DNA of 64,000 nt from Brucella haematophila. GTDB lineage: Bacteria > Pseudomonadota > Alphaproteobacteria > Rhizobiales > Rhizobiaceae. Location: contig NZ_VCPE01000012.1 of the NCBI RefSeq assembly GCF_005938105.1, forward strand, positions 1-64,000, in the 5' to 3' direction. The position numbers and the translations under genes are program-made. The notes under the pieces were generated by a model. The model searched no databases. It saw nothing but the letters and a program-made list of their open reading frames with translations, and was not told the origin of the DNA. Position 1 is the first letter of the stretch. Each line of letters opens with the position of its first letter. This document shows, in pieces, positions 52,751 through 61,624 of this stretch.

Positions 52751-53802
52751 TACAAAACTGCGTCTTTCACGGCCTTGGTAATGGCGGCTTCATCGATCTC
52801 ATGCAGACCGATGACCACGAGCCGCGTCGAGCGGGCTTCATCCTTGCCCCACGGGCGGTCAAAGTAATATTCGATACGCGGGCCGACAGCCTGCACCACC
52901 AGACGCATCGGCTTGCCCGGCACATCGACAAAACCCTTGAGACGCAGAACATCATGGTCCGCGATGATGGTCTTCAGCTTTTCGGCAAAGGCCTTCGGGT
53001 CCGAAACAGAACCGGCTTCGACCACAAAGCTTTCGAATTCATCGTGATCATGCTCATGACCATCGGCATGATGGATTTCATGATGCGACTTGCGGTTGGC
53101 GATATCGTCTTCCGTGCCGACGCCAAGGCCGAGCAGCACATCTGCGCCAAGCTTGCCGAAACTTGCAGGCACCATGTTGACGCGGCGGGAGGAACGCTCG
53201 GCAACGTCAGCCTTCACGCTGTCGAGGCTCGAGGCGTCAATCAGGTCAGCCTTGTTGAGCACGATCAGGTCGGCGGCATGAATCTGGTCTTCAAAAAGTT
53301 CTTCAAGCGGGCTTTCATGATCAAGCGATTCATCGGCTGCACGCTGCGCATCCACCTTGTCATGATCGTCTGCAAAGCGGCCTTCGGCAACGGCGGCGGC
53401 ATCAATGACCGTAACCACGCCATCGACCGTGACCTGCGTCTTGATTTCCGGCCAGTTGAATGCGGCAACCAGCGGCTGCGGCAACGCAAGGCCGGACGTC
53501 TCGATGACGATGTGATCCGGGCGATCTGCGCGGTCGAGCAGCTTGGTCATGGTCGGGATGAAATCATCGGCAACGGTGCAGCAAATGCAGCCATTGTTGA
53601 GTTCGATCACGTCTTCCTCGCGGCAGGTCTCGATGCCGCAACCTTTCAGAATGCCGCCATCGACACCCAGATCACCAAATTCATTGATGATCAGCGCAAT
53701 GCGCTTGCCATTGGCGTTTTCGAGCAGATTGCGGATCATCGTGGTCTTGCCCGATCCGAGAAAGCCGGTGATCACGGTAGCCGGTATCTTTTGACCCTGC
53801 AT
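52750..53802 (-). CDS. cobW: CobW family GTPase metallochaperone
   Basis: A G3E GTPase thought to deliver cobalt to CobN. The 350-residue protein has the P-loop GFLGSGKTT (13-21), the zinc/cobalt-binding GCICCTV (71-77), Walker B-like ETSGLALP, and NKADLID as the guanine-specificity motif. A His/Asp-rich stretch HEIHHADGHEHDHDEF (about 230-246) is a likely metal-binding loop. The C-terminal CobW_C domain follows. It sits between cobP and cobN with gaps of 4 bases and overlap of 1, inside the riboswitch-controlled operon. Confidence 0.95.
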   Translation of the reverse strand: MQGQKIPATVITGFLGSGKTTMIRNLLENANGKRIALIINEFGDLGVDGGILKGCGIETCREEDVIELNNGCICCTVADDFIPTMTKLLDRADRPDHIVIETSGLALPQPLVAAFNWPEIKTQVTVDGVVTVIDAAAVAEGRFADDHDKVDAQRAADESLDHESPLEELFEDQIHAADLIVLNKADLIDASSLDSVKADVAERSSRRVNMVPASFGKLGADVLLGLGVGTEDDIANRKSHHEIHHADGHEHDHDEFESFVVEAGSVSDPKAFAEKLKTIIADHDVLRLKGFVDVPGKPMRLVVQAVGPRIEYYFDRPWGKDEARSTRLVVIGLHEIDEAAITKAVKDAVL

Positions 53803-53806
53803 GATA

Positions 53807-54328
53807 TTATCCCTTCATCTTGAGCGGCAGGCCTGCCGCCATGAAATAAACTTCGTCTGCCGCAGCAGCGATGGCCTGATGCAGAAAGCCTGCATGATCG
53901 CGAAATTCCCGCGCCATGCGGTTTTCCGGCACGATGCCGAGCCCCACTTCGTTGGACACAAAAACCACTGGCCCGCCGAGGGCCGGAAGCGCGGCAACCA
54001 GATCGTGTGATTCCGCAGCGATGTCGCGCTCAGCCATCATGAGATTGGTGACCCATAGGGTCAGGCAGTCAACCAGAACGAATTTCGATGATTGTGCCTG
54101 TTGCAGAAGTGCGCTCTTCAGATCGAGCGGCTCTTCTACGGTCTGCCATTGCGTGCCGCGCCGATCACGATGCACCGCGATACGGCTTTCCATTTCTCCG
54201 TCGAAGGCGCGCCCCGTCGCCAGATAGACCGGCTGAAGCCCCGAGGCTTCAACCAGTTTTTCAGCATAGGACGACTTACCCGAACGGGCCCCGCCAAGAA
54301 CAAAGGTTATTTTTCCGGGCAGAGCCAC
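53807..54328 (-). CDS. cobP: Adenosylcobinamide kinase/guanylyltransferase
   Basis: A bifunctional enzyme that phosphorylates adenosylcobinamide and then adds GMP (also called CobU). The 173-residue length is typical. The P-loop [12 protein letters not shown] (12-23) is followed by [13 protein letters not shown], the guanylylation-site His in [22 protein letters not shown] and [15 protein letters not shown]. It lies four bases from both cbtA and cobW. Confidence 0.96.
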   Translation of the reverse strand: MALPGKITFVLGGARSGKSSYAEKLVEASGLQPVYLATGRAFDGEMESRIAVHRDRRGTQWQTVEEPLDLKSALLQQAQSSKFVLVDCLTLWVTNLMMAERDIAAESHDLVAALPALGGPVVFVSNEVGLGIVPENRMAREFRDHAGFLHQAIAAAADEVYFMAAGLPLKMKG

Positions 54329-54332
54329 GCTA

Positions 54333-55091
54333 TCAGCCTTCCAGTTCCGATGCGGCGTAGTGCTGGATGAACCAACCCAGCGCCAGACCGATCACCGCCC
54401 ACATGAACAGGTTCGTCGCCAGCGAAGCGACCGCATATTGCGATGCGAGAAGCGACGGAATTGGCGACGTGATATCCTCCGGATGCGGCGCGCCATAGAT
54501 ATGCGGAGCAATAATTGCGACGAGGCCGAGCAGTTTTGCCCAGATTTCTCCGCGCAGCACAATCAGATAAAGACCGACGCCGCTCAGAACGACCGTCGAA
54601 ATCCACCAAAGCTGGCGCTGGGCAAGATCAGCCGCAGGCATGGCAGGCAGTTCCGGCGACAGACCGAGCGCAGGCATGAACGCCACCGCGAAGAAACCGG
54701 CCATGCCCCAGTAAAGGCCGTTCTGCACCGTGATCGGGCGACCGAGCAGCAGCGCAATACCACCGAGCAGCAGAGCAAAACCAGAACCGGCAACGAGATT
54801 GGCCAGGATCGTATTGCCAAGACGGCCAAACGGCAGTTCCGCCCCGGCTTCTTCTTCGGCTGGTGCGGCAGCTGCCGTATGATCATGGGCAGGGGCTTCG
54901 GCAGTCGCCTGTGCATGCGGCGCAGTTTCCGCCGGTCCATGACCCAGATCGTGGCTATGACCGCCACCAGCCTCTTCATAAACTTCCGCCTGCAGAATGA
55001 GCGGCACGGTCTTGAGATACATGGCAGGCGTCACCAGAAGCCCTGCCAGAAGGCCCGCAGCAAGCGTAGCCAAAAGATAACGGATCAACAT
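54333..55091 (-). CDS. cbtA: CbtA family cobalt transporter subunit
   Basis: A 252-residue inner-membrane protein, predicted to be part of a B12-regulated cobalt importer. It has an N-terminal helix ([17 protein letters not shown]), a His/Ala/Glu-rich loop at about 42-78 ([26 protein letters not shown]) that probably binds metal, and four or five further helices ([48 protein letters not shown] in segments). The conserved [21 protein letters not shown] segment is typical of CbtA. It is 144 bases downstream of cbtB and four bases upstream of cobP. Confidence 0.92.
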   Translation of the reverse strand: MLIRYLLATLAAGLLAGLLVTPAMYLKTVPLILQAEVYEEAGGGHSHDLGHGPAETAPHAQATAEAPAHDHTAAAAPAEEEAGAELPFGRLGNTILANLVAGSGFALLLGGIALLLGRPITVQNGLYWGMAGFFAVAFMPALGLSPELPAMPAADLAQRQLWWISTVVLSGVGLYLIVLRGEIWAKLLGLVAIIAPHIYGAPHPEDITSPIPSLLASQYAVASLATNLFMWAVIGLALGWFIQHYAASELEG

Positions 55092-55235
55092 TTCAGTCCC
55101 CCAACTGCAAAAAATCGCCGATAGCCACAGCCATCGGACGCAAAGCAGTGTCAGCTTCCTTGAAAAACAGACATACGTTTATTTCCCCACGCAAACCGGC
55201 GCACAAACGCGGTTCGCAATGTCGATGCTAATGCA

Positions 55236-55424
55236 TCAATGGCAGGGAAAGCCGTAAGAATGGCGGGTATCGTGCGCTGAATCGTGCAGCGTATCCGAAT
55301 GCGCAAGGCCAACGCCATAGACGAGAAAGGCGCCGAGAAGCAGGGAAACCACAGCCGTACCGAGGCGCGCAGCCAAAGGCAGAGATACAGTGGTGGAAAC
55401 AGAATTATTTATACGTGCAGCCAT
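55236..55424 (-). CDS. cbtB: CbtB family cobalt transporter subunit
   Basis: A 62-residue protein with one membrane helix (AVVSLLLGAFLVYGVGLA) and a C-terminal His-rich tail (HSDTLHDSAHDTRHSYGFPCH) typical of CbtB. With CbtA it is predicted to take up cobalt. The ATG start follows ACGGAGGTTGTC; a longer frame upstream would run into the riboswitch. It is the first gene behind the cobalamin riboswitch, so its translation should drop when B12 is plentiful. Confidence 0.92.
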   Translation of the reverse strand: MAARINNSVSTTVSLPLAARLGTAVVSLLLGAFLVYGVGLAHSDTLHDSAHDTRHSYGFPCH

Positions 55425-55492
55425 GACAACCTCCGTGCAGGCAGCAGGGAAAAACCTCCCATGGGGCGCGGGTATAATACCCTTCTGCAACA

Positions 55493-55697
55493 GGCAGGTC
55501 TCCTGGCTCACGGGTCGTCGGAAATGTCACCGCCTTCCCGGAACTTTACGTTCCAGTGGCTGCCGGTTGCCCGGCATGGCTTCATTCCTCTCCGCTCTAC
55601 AGTCGCGGGGTCGGCTGCGATAAAGACGCCCGGATTGGGTCCGTCCTTCGCATTCCCTCTTGGTCCCACCGGATTCGTCCGGCGAAAACCTGTCACA
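55493..55697 (-). ncRNA. Cobalamin (adenosylcobalamin) riboswitch
   Basis: On the minus strand the element begins near ACAGGTTTTCGCC, has the conserved AAGAGGGAATGCG, GCCGACCCCGCGACTGTAG and GGGAAGGCGG blocks in order, and ends with the B12 box GAGCCAGGAGACCTGCC (55493-55509). These are the landmarks of the class I cobalamin aptamer. Just downstream GGGTA/TACCC forms a small hairpin, and the cbtB ribosome binding site lies 60 bases on. Regulation of translation is likely because no T-run follows. It controls cbtB-cbtA-cobP-cobW-cobN-cobO-eamA. Confidence 0.95.
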
Positions 55698-55783
55698 TAG
55701 TTGGACATTAGGCCTTTGCTAAAGCACCGTCAATCGGGCCTGTGGGCAGAGTTGCGGGCCAAATGATGGGCGCGCACGCCGTG

Positions 55784-57235
55784 TCAGGCTAAAGAAAACA
55801 GCGCATCGATATCGAGACAGGCCTCCAGCCCTTCCGCCAACTCATCCAGCGCCGTTTCAACGGTCAAACGATAATTGCCCGCTGCACCTTCAACGCCCAG
55901 CGTAGCGAGAAATTGCTGCCGAAAGCGATCCGCGCCGAAAACGCCGTGCAGATAAGTCCCCATAATCCGACCATTCGCAGAGACCGCGCCGTCATCATGA
56001 TCCCCGATGCGGGCGAAAGGTCTGAATAAATCGGCCCCTGTCGTGCGACCGATATGAATTTCATATCCTTCGAGCGGCGCATCATAGAGCAATGAATTTG
56101 CCTCCACATTACGCACGACTTTTTCCGGCTCCATGACGGTTTCAATATCCAGCAGCCCCAGCCCTTCCGCTTCGCGCACCTGTCCTTCGATCCCGTGCGG
56201 ATCGCGGATGTTGCGCCCCAGCATCTGAAAACCGCCGCAGATACCGAGCACATGTCCGCCGCGCTTCACATGCGCCGCCAGATCGCGATCCCATCCGTTT
56301 TCGCGAAACGCCAGTAAATCGGCAATGGTGGACTTCGTTCCGGGCAGCACGACCAGCCCTGCATCGGGTGGAAGCGGCGTGCCGGGCGGCACCATCACCA
56401 CCTCCACCGCGGGCTCAACTTTCAGCGGATCCAGATCGTCGAAATTGGCGATGCGCGGTAACATCGGAACCACAACTTTCAGCGCCTTGTCAGCGCTGCG
56501 CACCGCACGCTCCAGAACCACCGAATCTTCGGCGGGCAATCTGGAAACAGCCTTGAGCCACGGAACCACACCGAACGACCGCCAGCCGGTGAAGCGCCCG
56601 ATTGCTTCCAGCCCGTCGTCGAACAGCGAAATATCGCCGCGAAACTTGTTGATGATGAAACCGCGCACCATGGCGCGGTCTTCTTCCGGAAGGATCGTAT
56701 GGGTTCCGACCAGCGAGGCAATCACCCCGCCCCGATCAATATCACCGACCAGCACCACCGGTACATTTGCCCGTGTTGCGAAGCCCATATTGGCGATATC
56801 GCCAGCCCGAAGATTGATTTCCGCTGGCGAACCCGCCCCTTCGATCAGGACAAGGTCGGCGCCTTCGCTGACGATAGAAAAGGACTCCATCACCGAGGCC
56901 ATCAGCTGAGGCTTTAGTTCCTGATAGTAGCGCCCGCGGGCTTCGCCGCGCACCTGGCCCTGCACCACGATCTGGCTGCCCATATCGGTCTGCGGTTTCA
57001 GCAAAACCGGGTTCATATGCACAGACGACGGAATGCCCGACGCCAGCGCCTGTAGCCACTGGGCGCGACCGATTTCCCCACCGTCATCACTGACCGCAGC
57101 ATTGTTGGACATGTTCTGAGGCTTGAACGGGCGGACCTTCAATCCGCGATTGCGCGCCACACGACAGAGCCCCGCGACAAGCACACTCTTGCCGACATCA
57201 GACCCCGTTCCCTGAAACATAATAGCCCGTACCAT
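55784..57235 (-). CDS. cobQ: Cobyric acid synthase
   Basis: Amidates the b, d, e and g side chains of adenosylcobyrinic acid a,c-diamide, using glutamine and ATP. The 483-residue protein has the P-loop MFQGTGSDVGKS (6-17), FKPQNMSNNA, LIEGAGSPAEINL, and a C-terminal glutaminase-like domain with nucleophile Cys in LGICGGFQMLGR and His in YEIHIGRT. ATG at 57235 is preferred because GCAGGTCAA precedes it; one ten codons earlier is possible. It is followed by the riboswitch and cbtB on the same strand but has its own upstream promoter region. Confidence 0.95.
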   Translation of the reverse strand: MVRAIMFQGTGSDVGKSVLVAGLCRVARNRGLKVRPFKPQNMSNNAAVSDDGGEIGRAQWLQALASGIPSSVHMNPVLLKPQTDMGSQIVVQGQVRGEARGRYYQELKPQLMASVMESFSIVSEGADLVLIEGAGSPAEINLRAGDIANMGFATRANVPVVLVGDIDRGGVIASLVGTHTILPEEDRAMVRGFIINKFRGDISLFDDGLEAIGRFTGWRSFGVVPWLKAVSRLPAEDSVVLERAVRSADKALKVVVPMLPRIANFDDLDPLKVEPAVEVVMVPPGTPLPPDAGLVVLPGTKSTIADLLAFRENGWDRDLAAHVKRGGHVLGICGGFQMLGRNIRDPHGIEGQVREAEGLGLLDIETVMEPEKVVRNVEANSLLYDAPLEGYEIHIGRTTGADLFRPFARIGDHDDGAVSANGRIMGTYLHGVFGADRFRQQFLATLGVEGAAGNYRLTVETALDELAEGLEACLDIDALFSLA

Positions 57236-57449
57236 TTGACCTGCGTAGCTCAAACGACAAGCCATGGCAATCTGGGTCTAAGCTTGCGCCTCACAGCACA
57301 TCCAATGCGCTCAGCGATGCACCTTCTATGCAAAAATGCGCATCAGTTTATTACAAATGTGAGCAAGATTATTCCAATGGAGCGTTGGCAGTCCTTCGGT
57401 CTTATGCTCTAGTCCAGGTCAGAGGAGCGGTACTCATAGGGAGGAAACC

Positions 57450-58607
57450 ATGGATGCTGCCGAACAGAACCAGTTCGAGCTGAACGAAGAACAGCTCGCC
57501 ATTCAGGAGATGGCGCGCGGCTTCGCCAGTGACCGGATTGCACCCCACGCGCTGCAATGGGACCGCGACAAGCATTTCCCTGTTGATGCGCTTCGCGAGG
57601 CCGGATCACTCGGCATGGGCGGCATCTATGTCCGCGAAGATGTTGGCGGATCAGCGCTGAAACGCATGGATGCAGTGCTGATTTTCGAGGCGCTCGCCGC
57701 CGCCTGCCCGTCATTCTCGGCCTTTGTCTCAATCCACCACATGGCTGCGTGGATGATCGACACATTCGGTAACGAAGCGCAACGCCAGCAGTTTCTGCCC
57801 AGTCTGACATCGATGGATTGGTTGGCCAGTTACTGTCTGACTGAACCGGGTTCCGGCTCGGATGCAGCCGCCCTTCGCACCCGCGCCACGCGGGATGGCG
57901 ACCATTATGTCATCAACGGTGCAAAGCAGTTTATTTCCGGTGCCGGAGAGACCGATATTTACGTCACCATGGTGCGTACCGGCGAGGACGGTCCGAAAGG
58001 CATTTCCACCCTCGTTGTGCCGAAAGATGCACCCGGGCTGTCATTCGGCGCTAACGAATACAAGATGGGCTGGAACTGCCAGCCAACACGAACAGTCATT
58101 TTCGACAACTGCCGTGTACCGGTGGAGAATCGGCTTGGCGACGAAGGCACAGGCTTCAAGATCGCCATGGCGGGCCTTGATGGCGGGCGGCTGAATATCG
58201 GAGCCTGCTCGCTCGGCGGCGCGCAATCCGCACTCGACAAGGCGCTGGAATATTGCGGAGAGCGAAAAGCCTTCGGACAAACGATCGACCGTTTTCAGGC
58301 CCTGCAGTTCCGCCTTGCGGATATGGAGACCGAACTTTCGGCAGCGCGCGTGATGCTTTACGCAGCCGCCAGCAAGCTTGACCGCAAAACCCACGATGCG
58401 GGCAAATGGTCGGCCATGGCCAAGCGGTTTGTCACCGACACCGGCTTCAATGTCGCCAACGAAGCGCTGCAGCTCTTTGGCGGCTACGGTTATCTCCACG
58501 ATTACGGGATCGAAAAGCTGGTCCGCGACCTGCGCGTGCACCAGATTCTGGAGGGGACCAACGAAATCATGCGCGTGATCATTGCAAGGCATATGATCGG
58601 TCGCTGA
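57450..58607 (+). CDS. Acyl-CoA dehydrogenase (isobutyryl-CoA type)
   Basis: A 385-residue FAD enzyme that oxidises short branched acyl-CoA. Landmarks are CLTEPGSGSDAAALRTRA, the FAD-binding FISGAGETD, GFKIAMAGLDGGRLNIGACSLGGAQ in segments, ALEYCGERKAFGQ and the C-terminal QILEGTNEIMRVIIARHM, where the family's catalytic-site Glu/Gly region lies. The neighbour mmsB (HIBADH) points to isobutyryl-CoA and so valine breakdown (inference). AGGGAGGAAACC precedes the ATG. It is the first gene of a two-gene operon. Confidence 0.9.
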   Translation: MDAAEQNQFELNEEQLAIQEMARGFASDRIAPHALQWDRDKHFPVDALREAGSLGMGGIYVREDVGGSALKRMDAVLIFEALAAACPSFSAFVSIHHMAAWMIDTFGNEAQRQQFLPSLTSMDWLASYCLTEPGSGSDAAALRTRATRDGDHYVINGAKQFISGAGETDIYVTMVRTGEDGPKGISTLVVPKDAPGLSFGANEYKMGWNCQPTRTVIFDNCRVPVENRLGDEGTGFKIAMAGLDGGRLNIGACSLGGAQSALDKALEYCGERKAFGQTIDRFQALQFRLADMETELSAARVMLYAAASKLDRKTHDAGKWSAMAKRFVTDTGFNVANEALQLFGGYGYLHDYGIEKLVRDLRVHQILEGTNEIMRVIIARHMIGR

Positions 58608-58633
58608 ACAGCACTTATACGGAGGAGTTTATC

Positions 58634-59524
58634 ATGGCCACTATCGCATTTATCGGCCTCGGCAATATGGGCGGCCCGATGGCGGCAAATCTGGTCAAGG
58701 CCGGACACACGGTGCGCGGCTTCGATCTGTTGCCGCAGCATCTTGAAGAAGCGCGCGCCAATGGATTGCAGATCGCGACCAGCGCTGTGGATGCCGTTGC
58801 GGATGTCGACACGGTCATCACCATGCTGCCTGCGGGCAAGCATGTTCTCGCCGTTTATGAGGAAATCGCCCCTAAGGCGCGAAAAGATTCAGCTTTTATC
58901 GATTGCTCCACAATCGACGTCGATTCCGCCCGCAAGGCGCACGCGCTTGCGGCAAGTCATGGACATCTCTCCATCGATGCGCCGGTTTCGGGCGGCACGG
59001 GTGGCGCAGCCGCAGGCACGCTGACCTTTATGGCAGGCGGTAGCGACAAGGCCTTCGAGCGTGCCGAACAAATCCTCAAGCCGATGGCTGGCAAGATCGT
59101 CCATTGCGGCGGCGATGGAGCCGGACAGGCCGCCAAGATCTGCAACAATATGATTCTCGGCATTTCGATGATCGGTGTCAGCGAAGCCTTTGTGCTGGCC
59201 GAGAAACTCGGCCTTTCACATCAGGCGCTTTTCGACGTTGCTTCCACATCGTCGGGGCAGTGCTGGTCGCTCACCACCTATTGCCCCGTCCCGGGTCCGG
59301 TCCCGACCTCGCCAGCAAACCGCGACTACAAGCCGGGCTTTGCCGCAGCGCTGATGCTGAAGGATCTGAAGCTTTCGCAGGAAGCGGCGAAGAGTGCTGG
59401 CGCGGAAACCCCGCTTGGCGCCCATGCGGAGGCGATTTATTCGCTGTTCGACGGTGAAGGCCATGGCGGCGACGACTTTTCCGGCATTATCAACCATCTG
59501 CGCGAAAAGTCCGATACAAAGTAA
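58634..59524 (+). CDS. mmsB: 3-hydroxyisobutyrate dehydrogenase
   Basis: NAD-dependent oxidation of 3-hydroxyisobutyrate to methylmalonate semialdehyde, in valine catabolism. The 296-residue protein has the Rossmann GLGNMGGPMAANL (7-19), the substrate-binding DAPVSGGTGGAAAGTLTFM, and the catalytic Lys in GAGQAAKICNNMILG. The C-terminal helical domain ends GGDDFSGIINHLRE. GGAGGAG lies eight bases before the ATG. It is 26 bases after the acyl-CoA dehydrogenase gene. Confidence 0.95.
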   Translation: MATIAFIGLGNMGGPMAANLVKAGHTVRGFDLLPQHLEEARANGLQIATSAVDAVADVDTVITMLPAGKHVLAVYEEIAPKARKDSAFIDCSTIDVDSARKAHALAASHGHLSIDAPVSGGTGGAAAGTLTFMAGGSDKAFERAEQILKPMAGKIVHCGGDGAGQAAKICNNMILGISMIGVSEAFVLAEKLGLSHQALFDVASTSSGQCWSLTTYCPVPGPVPTSPANRDYKPGFAAALMLKDLKLSQEAAKSAGAETPLGAHAEAIYSLFDGEGHGGDDFSGIINHLREKSDTK

Positions 59525-59868
59525 AAAAAGATCACATGCATGAAAAAACTTGCCTCAAAAAGGCGATGTTTAGATTTGCTTAATCGTCTGCTAACCGTAC
59601 GGTAACGATGTTCGGATAAAAAGGAGCTCGAGACAGGCTGAGCCTCTCTCGATGCTCCGGATCTGGTATTGCGTACCGGAGCTTTATGTATCTCTCACCA
59701 GCGTTTTTCGGTGGGATTGCCATGCGTATTTGGCAAAACCGTGCACCGAAAGGCAGCGCGGTTTTTGCCGTAAACGAAAATTTTATCAGATATTGTCCGC
59801 ATATTTCGATTGATTGGCGCTACGCGGATTGAAATCCGAACATAATCCTGTGACATGTAGCAGCCTGT
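59525..59868. other. Intergenic region with a possible structured RNA
   Basis: 344 bases with no gene. At 59623-59658 a 15-bp interrupted stem is seen (GGAGC, TCGAGA and AGGC paired with GCCT, TCTCGA and GCTCC). The GCTCCGG at 59654-59660 can instead pair with CCGGAGC at 59676-59682. A 10-bp palindrome ACCGTACGGT lies at 59594. A second short hairpin CACC/GGTG follows at about 59698. No T-run follows the first hairpin. Confidence 0.5.
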
Positions 59869-59913
59869 TTGCGCCTATCTGGGGCATTTCGTTCAGCATC
59901 GGGACTTTCAAGC

Positions 59914-61404
59914 TTGACCGCATTAAGACAAACCGCGTCTACCGCAGACAAAGAAATACTGGGACTGCCTTGGGCCGTTCTTTTTATAGTGTGCTATTTC
60001 GTGCTTCAGGCCGTTCTGGTGACTTATATCTCCAATGGCGCTGGACTCGATGATGCGGAGCAGCTTGCCAATATAGGCTATCTCGACTGGGGCTATGGCG
60101 GCTCGCAGCCACCGCTCTATACATGGACGACCAATCTTGCCGCCTCCGTGCTTGGCACCTCGATGCTGACGCTTCAAATCGTGAAGTTCGGCATGCTGGC
60201 AAGTCTCTTCCTCAGCGTCTTTGGCGCAATGCGGCTTCTGGGCTTTTCGCGCTCCGTGGCCTCGGCCAGTATGCTCGGCCTCTTTCTCATTCCACAGATC
60301 GGCTGGGAATCGCAGCGCGCTTTGACCCATTCGGTGGCAGGTACGGCAGGATGCGGCTGGACCTTCCTGGCCTTTGCCTGGCACATGCGCAAGCGTAGCG
60401 TGATTTCGGCTGCTCTCCTTGGCGTTGCCATGACCGCAGCGCTTCTGGGCAAGTTCAACGCATCTTTCTTCCTGATCATGGTGATCGTAACCGGGCTTTC
60501 AGTCCCGGAATATCGGGCCGTGCTTCTGTCGAAACTTTCGGCCGTCACCCTGCTCGCCTTCGCAATCTGCGTCGGACCGACGGCGACATGGATGTTCGCT
60601 CACAAATCGAGCGTCATCGCCCGTTCCGGCAAGTTGCAGATGGGCGCATCGGGAAATCTGTTTTTCGACCGGCTGAACGGCATTGAAAGCTTCGTTGAAG
60701 CAGCCTTCCTGTTTTCGGTTCTGGCGCTGGCAATCGCAGCAATTATCGCGCTGATCCATAAGAAGAAGCGCACAGTGCCGACCACGCCCTATACGCCCGG
60801 CGAGACATTCATGCGCCGTCTGGTGGTTGTCGGTCTGCTTATCGTTCTCATCGGCGTCGTTGTGACGGGTGCCAATGACGTCAAGGACCGCTGGCTTCAG
60901 CCCGTGCTGTTTCTTTTGCCCGCCGTCCTGGCTTTTCGTCTGGAGCGTTTCCGTATCGGCAACCGCCCGGTTACTGAATACGCGGCCATGGGCGCGGTGG
61001 TTGCGCTGCTGGTTCCGCCGGTTCTGTCCTATTATCTCATCTATGGATCCAGCGCTCCGCCCTATGGGCAGCTGGACTATCGTCAGCTTTATACGGAAAT
61101 CAGCAGCCACGGACCATTCAAGACCATCGTGGCGGATAATGCGCAGATACCGGGCAATTTCCGGCTGTTCGATCCGTCACTGAAAGTGGTGCACCCCGAA
61201 ACGCCTGATGGGGCCAAGCAGATCAGAGCGCCAATTCTGGTCATGTGGTTTGGCGATGCCACGCCCAATGCGCATATTGCAGGTCTTTTGGCGAATGCAA
61301 ATATTCCAGTTCCAACGACAGGCATCATGACCACAAGCATCGCTTATAAAACGCGCCCTGATATGCAGATGCCCGTGGGATATTTCCTCGTCAATACGCA
61401 GTAA
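59914..61404 (+). CDS. Membrane glycosyltransferase, GT39-like
   Basis: A roughly 496-residue inner-membrane protein with about ten hydrophobic helices. The first (AVLFIVCYFVLQAVLVTYI) is followed by a periplasmic loop with the acidic pair LDDAEQ and GYGGSQPPLYTW, as in ArnT/PMT-type glycosyltransferases that use polyprenyl-phosphate sugars. The substrate is unknown; lipid A or another envelope glycan is possible. The start is uncertain: TTG at 59914 has GGGA upstream, and TTG at 59869 gives 511 residues. A terminator follows. Confidence 0.8.
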   Translation: MTALRQTASTADKEILGLPWAVLFIVCYFVLQAVLVTYISNGAGLDDAEQLANIGYLDWGYGGSQPPLYTWTTNLAASVLGTSMLTLQIVKFGMLASLFLSVFGAMRLLGFSRSVASASMLGLFLIPQIGWESQRALTHSVAGTAGCGWTFLAFAWHMRKRSVISAALLGVAMTAALLGKFNASFFLIMVIVTGLSVPEYRAVLLSKLSAVTLLAFAICVGPTATWMFAHKSSVIARSGKLQMGASGNLFFDRLNGIESFVEAAFLFSVLALAIAAIIALIHKKKRTVPTTPYTPGETFMRRLVVVGLLIVLIGVVVTGANDVKDRWLQPVLFLLPAVLAFRLERFRIGNRPVTEYAAMGAVVALLVPPVLSYYLIYGSSAPPYGQLDYRQLYTEISSHGPFKTIVADNAQIPGNFRLFDPSLKVVHPETPDGAKQIRAPILVMWFGDATPNAHIAGLLANANIPVPTTGIMTTSIAYKTRPDMQMPVGYFLVNTQ

Positions 61405-61450
61405 AACATCATATATGCGCTTTGACGAGCGTCTGAACGACCACGAATGA

Positions 61451-61480
61451 AAAGGCCCGGATATGATCCCGGGCCTTTTT
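61451..61480. terminator. Bidirectional terminator between the GT39 and entericidin-like genes
   Basis: AAAGGCCCGG/CCGGGCCTTT stem flanked by A- and T-runs. The two genes converge on it. Confidence 0.85.
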
Positions 61481-61489
61481 CTTAAATTC

Positions 61490-61624
61490 TTATTCCACCG
61501 TCTGTTGAACGGCGTGCGCTGTGCCTTTTACATCGCGCCCAACGCCGCGAACCGTATTGGCACAAGAAGCCAGTGTGAAGGCACAGAGAACAATAGCAAC
61601 TGGGACAAGGCGGGTCAGTTTCAT
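61490..61624 (-). CDS. Entericidin A/B-like lipoprotein
   Basis: A 44-residue peptide read on the minus strand: MKLTRLVPVAIVLCAFTLAS, then C as the lipobox Cys (LASC), then ANTVRGVGRDVKGTAHAV and QQTVE. Short length, lipobox, and the NTVRGVGRDVK motif match the entericidin (EcnA/B) family of small membrane lipoproteins, in E. coli a toxin-antidote pair. Here only one member is seen, so whether it acts as toxin, antidote or neither is unknown. GGAGAG lies seven bases before the ATG. Confidence 0.88.
   Translation of the reverse strand: MKLTRLVPVAIVLCAFTLASCANTVRGVGRDVKGTAHAVQQTVE

Noticed and set aside
50930-52867. Long open frame of 645 codons on the plus strand
   Set aside because: It lies entirely antisense to cobN, with high-GC codon mirror pattern, Arg/His-rich composition and no family similarity. 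It is a shadow of cobN.
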